A stretch of DNA of 64,000 nucleotides from Streptomyces scopuliridis RB72. GTDB lineage: Bacteria > Actinomycetota > Actinomycetes > Streptomycetales > Streptomycetaceae. Positions 52,484 through 60,564 of this stretch are shown piece after piece; within the stretch, counting starts at the first letter, position 1, and each line of letters opens with the position of its first letter. Below the pieces are notes generated by a model, which saw nothing but the letters and a program-made list of their open reading frames with translations, did not search any database and had not been told where the DNA came from. The position numbers and the translations under genes are program-made. Location: NCBI RefSeq assembly GCF_000718095.1, contig NZ_JOEI01000010.1, positions 62,001 through 126,000 of the forward strand, given 5' to 3'.

Positions 52484-53791
52484 ATGAGCCGAATCTGCTT
52501 GGTGGTCCCCAGTAACAAGTTCGACCAGTACTTCATCCAGATCCCCCTGGACATCCTCATGGCCGCCGGTCAACTGCGCGCCGAAGGCCATGAGGTCAGC
52601 GTCTGGGACCAGCGCCTGCAGGACGAGCCCCCCGTCGGCGAGGATCCCGACATCCTGCTGATCTCCTCCGCCATCGCCGACCGGGCCCAGTGCTACCCGC
52701 TGGACCTGGGCCCGATCAGGGCCGCCACGGACGTCGCGAAGGCCCGCTTCCCGAGCGCCCGCACCATTGCCATCGGGCCGCACGGCACCCACCTTCCCGA
52801 GGCGACCAGGCTCGACCTCGGGGTCCAGCATGTCGCCCTCGGCGAGGCGGACTCGGCGGCCGTCCAGGCCGTCCGCAGCCTGAGCGCGGGCGTGACCGCC
52901 CCGGTCCTGTCCGGTGACATCGCGCCCGCCTCCCCGCTCGCCATCGTCGGGGACCGCCCGAAGCCGTACGCGAACATCCCCTTGGAGGAGTTCGCGCTCC
53001 CCGCCTACGACCTGGTTCCCCTGCGGAGCTATACGGCCGAGGTCATCGTCGACGGACTGCCGCAGCCCGGCCCCTGCGGGATGGTGCTGGCCGCCCGCGG
53101 CTGCACGTACGGCTGCACGTTCTGCCATCTGCCGTTCGGCAACCGCATGCGGATCCAGCCCGTCGACCGGGTGATCGCCGAAGTGGAGGCCCAGCAGGCG
53201 GCCGGCCTGGATTTCCAGTTCTTCCTGGACTACGTCTTCGGCATCAACAAGACCTTCTACACCGACATCTGCCGGCGCCTGCGCGGCCAGGGAGTCGGCT
53301 GGGTCGGCCAGACCCGGGCCGAGATCGTGCTGAAGAGCGATGTCACCGAATGGGCCAAGGCGGGCTGCCAGGGCATGTGGCTGGGCGCCGAGTCGCCCGC
53401 CGTGGCCGGCACGGGCGTCCACAAACGCGTCAGCGAGCAGCAGATCCGCGACGCCGTGCTCAAGCTGAAGGACGCCGGGATCGTCCCCTTCGCGTTCATC
53501 CTGCTCGGACTCCCCGACGACGACGCCTGCATGTCCGACTGGCTGGTCGACTGGGCGGGCGGCGTCCCCGGGTGGTTCGGCATCAACCAGCTGTTCCTGC
53601 GCCCCGGGACCAGCCTCTACGACCAGCTCGCCCCGCAGTACAACGATGGCTCCGTGCCCACGAGTTGGCGTGAGATCCAGGAAGTGACCCGGCGCTACCG
53701 CGAGAGGTACCCGGCCGACCTGGACGACCAGGAACGCCGTCTCACCCAGCTGCCGAACTATCTCGGGAACGCCATTGTCCCGGTCGGCTGA
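52484..53791 (+). CDS. Cobalamin-type (B12-binding) radical SAM enzyme
   Basis: This is a 435-residue protein. An N-terminal Rossmann-like domain (about 1-150; ICLVVPSNKFDQYFIQIPLD, ILLISSAIAD) matches the cobalamin-binding domain of class B radical SAM enzymes. The radical SAM barrel follows with the cluster motif CTYGCTFC (Cys207, 211, 214), VGQTRAEIVLKSDVTEWAKA and GMWLGAESP. Enzymes of this layout methylate unactivated carbon or phosphorus, or rearrange carbon skeletons. It starts 12 bp after the first Gfo/Idh gene and is followed 4 bp later by the second. Confidence 0.9.
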   Translation: MSRICLVVPSNKFDQYFIQIPLDILMAAGQLRAEGHEVSVWDQRLQDEPPVGEDPDILLISSAIADRAQCYPLDLGPIRAATDVAKARFPSARTIAIGPHGTHLPEATRLDLGVQHVALGEADSAAVQAVRSLSAGVTAPVLSGDIAPASPLAIVGDRPKPYANIPLEEFALPAYDLVPLRSYTAEVIVDGLPQPGPCGMVLAARGCTYGCTFCHLPFGNRMRIQPVDRVIAEVEAQQAAGLDFQFFLDYVFGINKTFYTDICRRLRGQGVGWVGQTRAEIVLKSDVTEWAKAGCQGMWLGAESPAVAGTGVHKRVSEQQIRDAVLKLKDAGIVPFAFILLGLPDDDACMSDWLVDWAGGVPGWFGINQLFLRPGTSLYDQLAPQYNDGSVPTSWREIQEVTRRYRERYPADLDDQERRLTQLPNYLGNAIVPVG

Positions 53792-53795
53792 CCCC

Positions 53796-54902
53796 GTGGA
53801 GCTGAGGTTCGGGATCATCGGCTGCGGGTCCATCGGCGGTTTCCTGGGGCGGCTCCTCGCCCGGGAGGACCCCGAGCTGAACGGCCGGGCCCGGCTGACC
53901 GCCGTGGCAGGACGCGACCGGGCACGTGCCCGGGAACTCGGCGCCGAACTGGGCTGCGACCACCTCGACGTGCCCGGACTGCTCGCTCGTACGGACGTGG
54001 ACGCCGTCCTGCTGTGCACACCGAGCGGAACACACGCCGACCTCGGAGCCGCCGCGCTCCGCGCGGGAAAACACCTGCTCGTCGAGAAGCCCATCGATGT
54101 GTCACCCGCCGCCGCCGACCGGCTGATCTCGGTCGCGCGGCAGGAGGGCGGAACGCTCGGTGTGGTCTCCCAGCGCCGCTTCGACCCGGCGACCCGCCTC
54201 GCCCGGTCGGCGATCGACGCCGGGGAGCTGGGGCGTATCACCTCCGTCCTGATCGAGCTGCCCTGGTGGCGCGAGCAGTCCTACTACAGCTCGGGCAGCT
54301 GGCGCGGCACCCGCCTCCTCGACGGGGGAGGGGCGCTGATGAACCAGGCCGTGCACGCGGTGGACCTGGCCCAGTGGCTGGCCGGACCGGTGGTGGAGGT
54401 GGCCGCGCACACCGCCCTGCTCGCACACCACGACATCGAGGTGGAGGACGTGGCCACCGCGAGCCTGCGGTTCGCGAGCGGCGCGCTGGGCGTACTGCTG
54501 GCCACCACCGCCGCCTACCCGGGCCGTACCGCCCGGATCTCGGTGCACGGCGACCGGGGCTCGGTGGTCATCGACAGCGACGAACTGGAGTACTTCCACG
54601 TCGCGCGCGAAGGTGAACGGGCGCCCGCCTACGGGGCGTTCGGCAGCGCCAACCAGGCGGCCGACCACGCCCCGTCCCAGAAGCGCGACACGGCCAGGGA
54701 CCGGATCGGCCTGCTGTACCAGCCGCATCGCGACCAGCTTCTGGACTTCCTCGACGCGGTACGGGACGACAGGCCCCCGCTGGCGGACGCGGAGGCCGGA
54801 CGGCAGGCGGTGGCCGTCGTGACCGCCGTCTACACATCGGCGGCGACCGGAGGACCGGTACGGCTCAGTACCGGCACGCGACACGAGGAAGGCACAGCGT
54901 GA
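53796..54902 (+). CDS. Gfo/Idh/MocA-family oxidoreductase
   Basis: This is a 368-residue protein with LRFGIIGCGSIGGFLGRLLA (Rossmann), VDAVLLCTPSGTHADLGAAA, GKHLLVEKPIDVSPAAADRL and the C-terminal GGALMNQAVHAVDLAQWLAG helix with the conserved His/Asp pair. It is more canonical than the paralogue at 51362. The GTG at 53796 is chosen because it aligns the Rossmann motif at the N-terminus. Its stop overlaps the methyltransferase start by 4 bp (GTGA). Confidence 0.88.
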   Translation: MELRFGIIGCGSIGGFLGRLLAREDPELNGRARLTAVAGRDRARARELGAELGCDHLDVPGLLARTDVDAVLLCTPSGTHADLGAAALRAGKHLLVEKPIDVSPAAADRLISVARQEGGTLGVVSQRRFDPATRLARSAIDAGELGRITSVLIELPWWREQSYYSSGSWRGTRLLDGGGALMNQAVHAVDLAQWLAGPVVEVAAHTALLAHHDIEVEDVATASLRFASGALGVLLATTAAYPGRTARISVHGDRGSVVIDSDELEYFHVAREGERAPAYGAFGSANQAADHAPSQKRDTARDRIGLLYQPHRDQLLDFLDAVRDDRPPLADAEAGRQAVAVVTAVYTSAATGGPVRLSTGTRHEEGTA

Positions 54903-55756
54903 GCGACGTCATGCACGACAGGGAAGCCGACCGGAAAGCGGCGCTGGCCCAGCTCTTCGACCGCAGCTCGCCGACCTACGAACGGGTCGGGGTCGAGCAC
55001 TTCAACGACCTCGGCCGCCGGCTGGTCGCCCACGCCGGGGTCGCGGCCGGGCACCGAGTGCTGGACGTCGGGTGCGGCACCGGCGCCGTACTGATTCCCG
55101 CCGCACGGGCGGCCGGACCCGACGGCGAGGTCATCGGCGTCGACCTGTCCGGCGGGATGGTGGCACGGGCTCAGGAGGAGGCGGCCCGGCAGGGACTGCG
55201 CCAGGTGCGGGCCGTCGTCGGCGACGCGGAGACCGTCGCCCTGGAGGACATCGCCACCGCACCCGGCTCGTTCGACACCGTCCTCGCCGGGATCTGCCTG
55301 TTCTTCTTCCCCCGCCCGCAGACCGCCGCGGCCCGCTACCGCGAGCTGCTGAAGCCGGGAGGACGGTTCGGGGTGTCCTGGTGGGGGCGGCCGGACCCGC
55401 TGTGGGACCCGGTGTACGCGGCCGGCGCACCGTACGGCCGGGGCCCCTCCTCGCACACCCTGCCCGAGACAAGCCCCTTCCGTTCCGTGGACGCCCTGCA
55501 CGCCATGCTCGCGGAGGCCGGCTTCGCCGAGGCCGAGACGGCCGAGGAGGACTGCGTCACCCACTTCACCAACGCCGAACAGTGGTGGCGGTGGGTGTGG
55601 TCGACCGCCGGGCGCCAGTTCTGGGAGAGCGTCCCCGACGACGAGCGCGCGAAGGCCGTCGCCGCCGTGAACGCGAAACTGGACTCCCTCAAGGCCCCCG
55701 ACGGGAGCCTCACCATGACCTCGAAAGTACGGTTCACCCTGGCCAAGAGGTCCTGA
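54899..55756 (+). CDS. Class I SAM-dependent methyltransferase
   Basis: This is a 285-residue UbiE/type-11-like protein. SAM motif I is HRVLDVGCGTGAVLIPAARA (about 52-70), motif II region EVIGVDLSGGMVARAQEEAA, and post-motif FDTVLAGICLFFFPRPQTAA. It is coupled on both sides: GTGA with the preceding oxidoreductase and TGATG with the beta-lactamase-fold gene that follows. That tight pairing recalls CapS/CapW in capuramycin-type biosynthesis, where a methyl ester made by a methyltransferase is exchanged by a beta-lactamase-fold enzyme. Acceptor unknown. Confidence 0.88.
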   Translation: MSDVMHDREADRKAALAQLFDRSSPTYERVGVEHFNDLGRRLVAHAGVAAGHRVLDVGCGTGAVLIPAARAAGPDGEVIGVDLSGGMVARAQEEAARQGLRQVRAVVGDAETVALEDIATAPGSFDTVLAGICLFFFPRPQTAAARYRELLKPGGRFGVSWWGRPDPLWDPVYAAGAPYGRGPSSHTLPETSPFRSVDALHAMLAEAGFAEAETAEEDCVTHFTNAEQWWRWVWSTAGRQFWESVPDDERAKAVAAVNAKLDSLKAPDGSLTMTSKVRFTLAKRS

Positions 55757-57390
55757 TGGGGACGGCTCCCGCCAGGACGGACCCGTCCGCCACCACTGTT
55801 CCGGCCCGGTACGCACTGTTCTCGCCGGAGTGGCTCGGCGGCTCCAACGCCGCGTTCGCCGCGCTCCCGGCCGACGAGAGCGCCGCCATCCGGGTCTCCC
55901 TGGACATCACCGACGCGCCCGAAGGCACCGCCGACGCGCTCGACATTCTGATCGACCTCACCACCGGCGCCCTCCGGTTCACGGCGGGCCACAGCGCCGT
56001 ACGCCCCACCCTCGCCTTCACGCTCACCCACGCGGACGCCGGCACGCTGCTGTTCGGAGACCAGACGCGGCGGACGCGACTGTTCGAACACGGCGGCCTC
56101 CGGCTGGAAGGCGCGTTCCTGTTCGTGTTCTTCCTCGACCGGATCTTCCAGCAGGACGTATCGGGGGAGCTGGCGAGACTGCGGGCCGGAACCGCCGGCC
56201 TCGTGGAGCCTCCGGGCCCGCCGCCCGCGCGGCGGACACACCGCCCGGTCGTCGGCCGGGAGGAGGACGAGACAGCGGCGGTGGAGTCGGCGCACGACAC
56301 GCTGCCACGGACCATGGCGGTCCTGCGCGCCGAGCTCGGCCGCACCACCCCCGGGGCGCAGCTGTACGTCTCGCACGCCTCGTCGCGTACCGCCGTGTCC
56401 GTCGCCCTCGGGGAGAGCCGGCCCCAGGTGCCCTTCACCCGCCGGTCGTGGCCGATCTGGTACTGCTGCTCCAAAGCGGTCGGGGCCGTGGCCGTCGGAC
56501 AGCTCTGGGAGCGGGGGCTGCTGGACCCGCTGCGTCCCGTCGCCGAGTACCTCCCGTGGTTCGAGGGCGAAGGACGGGAGAAGATCACCCTCTTCCAGTT
56601 GCTGACCCACACCACCCCGGTCCCCATGGCACTGGACCCCCTGCACGGCACCTTCGCCGCCCCGGCCGGAGTGCGCCGCGAGCAGCTGCGCACGATGCGG
56701 ATCCCACTGGGCGCCGCACCGGGGACCAGGATCAACTACGCGCCCTGGTGGGCCTGGTTCCTGCTGGCGGACATCGTCCGTGCGGTTGACGGCCGGAGTT
56801 ACGAGCGCTACCTGACGGAAGAGGTACTGGCGCCCTGCGGGATGACGGACACCCGGATGGTGCTCACCGCCGAGGAGTACCGGGACGTGGCCGGCCGGCT
56901 GCCGCTGATCCACATCACCGGAGGCGGCTTCCCGGCCGAACCGACCCAGTGGTACGCCACGGAAGCCTCCTGCACCCGCCCCATCCAGGGGCTCAACATG
57001 CGCGGACCGATCGAGGACCTCGGCCGGTTCTTCGAAACGCTGCTGGCCGACGGCCAGGGAACAGGCGGCCGGATCCTGCGGCCGCAGACCGTCATGGCGA
57101 TGACCGCACGACACCGCGTCGGCCTCACCGACGCCTTCGGCAATGCCGACTGGGGGCTGGGATTCCGGCTGGAATCACACCACCTCGGCAAGGAGTACAC
57201 AGCCTTCAGCCAATACGCCTCCCGCCGTGCCTTCGGCCACTACGGACTGTGGACGTCCGTGGCCTTCGCCGACCCGGACACCGGAGTCGTGGCCGCCGTA
57301 CATCTCAACGGCAAGGCGTCGCAGGACGAACACCAGCAACGGATGCTCGCCATCGGCGACGCCATCCATCACGATCTCGGCCTCGTGTGA
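55756..57390 (+). CDS. Beta-lactamase-fold acyltransferase/hydrolase with Cys at the nucleophile position
   Basis: This 544-residue protein has an N-terminal SCP2-like domain (about 55-135; ALDILIDLTTGALRFTAGHS) and a C-terminal class C beta-lactamase/DD-peptidase-like domain (about 180-540). The usual SxxK is replaced by C237-C-S-K240 in WPIWYCCSKAVGAVAV. The YxN motif appears as Y328-A-P. The third motif HYG (495-497, AFGHYGLWTSVAFADPDTG) is normal. Family members such as LovD and CapW transfer acyl groups in biosynthetic pathways. With Cys as presumed nucleophile this enzyme may use thioesters or be a non-hydrolytic transferase. Starts on the last base of the methyltransferase stop. Confidence 0.8.
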   Translation: MGTAPARTDPSATTVPARYALFSPEWLGGSNAAFAALPADESAAIRVSLDITDAPEGTADALDILIDLTTGALRFTAGHSAVRPTLAFTLTHADAGTLLFGDQTRRTRLFEHGGLRLEGAFLFVFFLDRIFQQDVSGELARLRAGTAGLVEPPGPPPARRTHRPVVGREEDETAAVESAHDTLPRTMAVLRAELGRTTPGAQLYVSHASSRTAVSVALGESRPQVPFTRRSWPIWYCCSKAVGAVAVGQLWERGLLDPLRPVAEYLPWFEGEGREKITLFQLLTHTTPVPMALDPLHGTFAAPAGVRREQLRTMRIPLGAAPGTRINYAPWWAWFLLADIVRAVDGRSYERYLTEEVLAPCGMTDTRMVLTAEEYRDVAGRLPLIHITGGGFPAEPTQWYATEASCTRPIQGLNMRGPIEDLGRFFETLLADGQGTGGRILRPQTVMAMTARHRVGLTDAFGNADWGLGFRLESHHLGKEYTAFSQYASRRAFGHYGLWTSVAFADPDTGVVAAVHLNGKASQDEHQQRMLAIGDAIHHDLGLV

Positions 57391-57420
57391 TGTGCCAGTT
57401 CTTTCAAGAGGGGAATCAGA

Positions 57421-58545
57421 ATGACTCAGTCGCGGAATGACGCCGGATCTCCCGGATCTCCCGGGTCTCCCGGGTCTCCCGGATCTCCACACGCGATCAT
57501 CGACATCGCCACCGCGTTCTGGAAGTCGAAAGTCTTGCTGAGCGCAGTTGAACTTGGCATATTCACCGAGCTGTCGGGGCGGTCCCGTACGACCGAGGAG
57601 CTGTGCGCGCGGCTCGGGATCAAAGGCCGGGGAGCGCCCGACTTCCTGAACAGTCTGGTCTCTCTGGGAATGCTGGAGCGCATGGAGGGGCGCTACCGTA
57701 ACTCCCCGGTGGCCGAGGAATACCTCAACCCCCACAAACCCGCCACGGACGTGTCCGGTTATCTGTCCTTCCTGAATTCCGGATTCGGCTGGTGGTCCCG
57801 GCTCACCGAAGGGCTGCGCAGCGGCGATCGGCTGGACTTCTCCGGTGCACTCGCCGAATCGGGCGGCGGCGACGGCCGTACGGCGGGCGACGGCACGCTG
57901 GTGGAGGCCGACGCCGAAAGCGACACCTTCGGCGAGGCGTTCGCGACCCCCGACCAGGTCACGGGCTTCGTACGGGCCATGACCGGCTACAGCATGGGGG
58001 CGAATCAAGCCATCGCCACCGCGTTCGACTGGAAGCCGGTACGCACGGTCGTGGACGTGGGCTGCTCCGAGGGCGCGCTGCTGGCCCAGGTACTGGGCGC
58101 CCACGAGCACCTGCACGGCGTCGGGTTCGACCTGCCCGCCGTGAGCGACCGCTTCACCCACCATCTCGACCAGGCGGGGGTCACCGACCGGGCCCGATTC
58201 GCCGGCGGCGACTTCTTCCACGATCCGCTGCCGGCCGGGGACGTGATCGTCATGGGCCATGTGCTGCACGACTGGAACGTGGACATCAAGCAGATGCTCA
58301 TCCGGAAGGCCTACGAGGCGCTGCCGTCCGGCGGCTCGCTGCTCATCTACGAGTCGCTCATCGACGACGAGCGCCGGACCAACACCACAGGGATGCTGAC
58401 CAGCCTCAATGTCTCGTTGGTCTCCGCCGGGGGACTGGGCTACACCGGTTCCCAGTGCCGGGACTGGCTGACCGAGGCTGGCTTCGGGTCCATCACCGTC
58501 AGCCACCTCGACGGGCCCGAATACATGGTCGTCGGCGTCAAATAG
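57421..58545 (+). CDS. SAM-dependent O-methyltransferase (plant-OMT-like fold)
   Basis: This is a 374-residue protein. After a (Gly-Ser-Pro)5 stretch the N-terminal dimerisation/winged-helix domain reads AFWKSKVLLSAVELGIFTEL and TEELCARLGIKGRGAPDFLN. The C-terminal SAM domain has TVVDVGCSEGALLAQVLGAH (about 209-228), FDLPAV and VIVMGHVLHDWNVDIKQML with the catalytic-base His283. It methylates a hydroxyl on a small molecule. AGAGGGG lies about 13 bp before the ATG. Confidence 0.9.
   Translation: MTQSRNDAGSPGSPGSPGSPGSPHAIIDIATAFWKSKVLLSAVELGIFTELSGRSRTTEELCARLGIKGRGAPDFLNSLVSLGMLERMEGRYRNSPVAEEYLNPHKPATDVSGYLSFLNSGFGWWSRLTEGLRSGDRLDFSGALAESGGGDGRTAGDGTLVEADAESDTFGEAFATPDQVTGFVRAMTGYSMGANQAIATAFDWKPVRTVVDVGCSEGALLAQVLGAHEHLHGVGFDLPAVSDRFTHHLDQAGVTDRARFAGGDFFHDPLPAGDVIVMGHVLHDWNVDIKQMLIRKAYEALPSGGSLLIYESLIDDERRTNTTGMLTSLNVSLVSAGGLGYTGSQCRDWLTEAGFGSITVSHLDGPEYMVVGVK
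57445..57489 (+). repeat. Five 9-bp tandem repeats encoding Gly-Ser-Pro
   Basis: GGATCTCCC and GGGTCTCCC units in a row encode residues 9-23 of the O-methyltransferase. Unit changes keep the reading frame, so repeat number can vary harmlessly. Confidence 0.95.
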
Positions 58546-58559
58546 ACGGATCCGGCCAG

Positions 58560-59837
58560 ATGACGACCGACGAAGGAGAGCCGTCCCTGTCCGGGACCGC
58601 TCCCGGCGGCTGTCCCCGGACCAGGTCCGGGGACAGCCCTCCAAGTCCCCTCGGAAATCAGGCGGTTGCCGCGCACACCCAGCACGCCACCGGGGTGCAG
58701 CGCGGCCCCATGCTCCCCTACCTCCCACGGCATCCGGTGCCGGACGTCGTGCGTGTGCTCGCGCCGACCGGCGACCGTCTCTGGCTTGTCACCCGCTACG
58801 AACTCGGGCGTCAGGTGCTGACCGACCCCCGGTTCAGCCGGGCCCTGGCCGTCGCGGGGTCGGCACCCGCCATCCACCCCCTGCGGCCGGACCCGGTGGC
58901 CCTCACCAGCCTCGATCCGCCCGCGCACGGCCGGCTGCGCAAACTGGTCAACCGCGCCTTCGTCCCCGAGGCCATGGCCGCCCAGGAGGGCCCGATCCGG
59001 CGGACGGCCCGTGGCCTGCTCAAGGACAGGCGCGCGATCGACCTCGTATCCGGCTACGCGATGCCGCTGTCGGCCTCCACGATCTGCCAGGTACTGGGCG
59101 TACCGGAGGCCGAACAGGACCGATTCTCCCGGCTGGCCGACCGGGCGCACGGCATCACCCCTTGCTCACCACAGGAGTCGGAGTCGGCCAGGAGCGAACT
59201 GCGCGCGTACTTCGCCGCGTTGGCTGACCTCGCACGCCGTGAACCCGGGGAGCATCTGCTCGGCACGCTGATCCTGGCCCAGGAGCAGGACGGCGCGCTG
59301 GACGAACAGGAACTGCTCGCCCTCATCGAGCTGCTGCTCAACGCGGGGTACGAGACCACGATCGGCCAGACCGGTCTCGCGGCGCTCGCTCTGCTGGAAC
59401 ACCCGGCGCAGTGGCGGGAGACGGTGTCCCGGCCGGGGCTGATCCCAGGGGCGGTGGAGGAACTTCTGCGGTACGCGCCCGTCGTCCCGATCAGCTTCAC
59501 GCGTGTGGCGCGGCAGGACATCGAGCTGGGCGGGGAGCGGATCGGGACGGGGGAGGGTGTCGTCGTATCGCTGCTGCACGCCAACTTCGACGCGGCCGAA
59601 CACGCGGACCTCGAAGTCCTCGACGTCCGGCGTGACATGCCCAGAAATCTGACCTTCGGGCATGGACCGCATGTGTGTCTCGGGGCCCAACTGGCCCGGC
59701 TCCAGCTCCGCGTCGCACTGGAAGAACTGGTCCGGGCGGCCCCCGGGCTGCGCCTGACCGTCCCTCCGACCGCCCTGCGCTGGCGGCCGGCCGAGGCCGT
59801 CGTACGCGGGCCGACCACACTCCCGGTGTCGTGGTGA
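58560..59837 (+). CDS. Cytochrome P450 of the biosynthetic cluster
   Basis: The product is a P450 of about 425 residues. The I-helix LLNAGYETTIGQ (about 259-270), ExxR in EELLRY (301-304) and heme loop FGHGPHVCLGAQLAR with Cys373 are complete. The N-terminal 50 residues are Gly/Pro/Ser-rich and encoded over a perfect 15-bp hairpin, and the usual PPEYARLR segment is shortened, so the true start may be downstream (for example near 58710). It would hydroxylate or desaturate the cluster product using host ferredoxin. Confidence 0.88.
   Translation: MTTDEGEPSLSGTAPGGCPRTRSGDSPPSPLGNQAVAAHTQHATGVQRGPMLPYLPRHPVPDVVRVLAPTGDRLWLVTRYELGRQVLTDPRFSRALAVAGSAPAIHPLRPDPVALTSLDPPAHGRLRKLVNRAFVPEAMAAQEGPIRRTARGLLKDRRAIDLVSGYAMPLSASTICQVLGVPEAEQDRFSRLADRAHGITPCSPQESESARSELRAYFAALADLARREPGEHLLGTLILAQEQDGALDEQELLALIELLLNAGYETTIGQTGLAALALLEHPAQWRETVSRPGLIPGAVEELLRYAPVVPISFTRVARQDIELGGERIGTGEGVVVSLLHANFDAAEHADLEVLDVRRDMPRNLTFGHGPHVCLGAQLARLQLRVALEELVRAAPGLRLTVPPTALRWRPAEAVVRGPTTLPVSW
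58608..58638. repeat. Perfect 15-bp inverted repeat at the 5' end of the P450 gene
   Basis: GGCTGTCCCCGGACC (58608-58622), one base, then its exact reverse complement (58624-58638). It could attenuate transcription between the O-methyltransferase and P450 or hinder initiation at 58560. Confidence 0.9.
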
Positions 59838-60564
59838 CGCGCGGCCCCGGGAGGTGAAGCGGTACGCCGTGCGGCGGCGGTGAGCCAATCCGCGGGCGAC
59901 GACCGGCGTCGGAACAGTCCGCCCATGCCCGTCCTTCCCTTGTTTTCGCCCGTTGTTCGTCGCCCGTCGCGGTCTTCGCGGCGGGCGACGTCTGTTGTCG
60001 TCCTCCCGTAGTTATCGGCGGCGCGGTAAATCGCGGCAAAGCAATGGCCGGATATCACTGGCGATGATTGGTATGTACCTGATGGGGTCGCGCGGAGAAT
60101 CAGTCCGGCAAATCGTAGCTGTGTGGCCGATCCCTCCACTCAATGGACGGAGCGGAAACACCGGGTCACTCCGTCGCCAAACTCCTGGATTTGGCTTGTA
60201 TTTTCTCACGCGATGTTCATTCGCCGTTCTTGCTGGTTCATGATTCCGGCCCGGGGTGGCGGCCGGGCCGGACGCCTGAGCGGCGCACTTCGCGGAAGGG
60301 TGAAACCGTGAGGATGGCGAATACGCGTGGTCTTCCACTCGTCCGGGTCCGGGCCCGGTCGTGCTCCCGGAGTCGACGAAGAATCAGCTGAGTGATGTCC
60401 GTTCGGGCATGTCGAAAACGTTTACCTGAGGGATTCGGACCCCTCTGCGAACTCAAGACAGTTCGCACTCGACTGATTACACTGGATTACCAGGAGGTTC
60501 GGATTGCGATGATTCTACGTTCCTGAGTTTGAGCGACGTATTCCTTGAGTGCAAAGGTAGGACG
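59838..60564. promoter_or_regulatory. Long upstream region of the LAL regulator
   Basis: This 727-bp gap is AT-richer than its surroundings in 60000-60250 and 60400-60530. I find no convincing gene. It carries AAAACGTTTACC (60415-60426), whose AAACGTTTAC core is identical to half of the LacI-type operator at 29512-29521, and a dyad TGCGAACT-N6-AGTTCGCA (60446-60467). At 60509 an ATG 11 bp after AGGAGG opens a five-codon ORF (MILRS, stop 60524-60526), a possible leader peptide. Confidence 0.5.

Noticed and set aside
60012..60338. Possible small genes in the AT-richer gap before the LAL regulator (both strands)
   Set aside because: No ribosome-binding site, no conserved motif, and no typical GC3 pattern in any frame.
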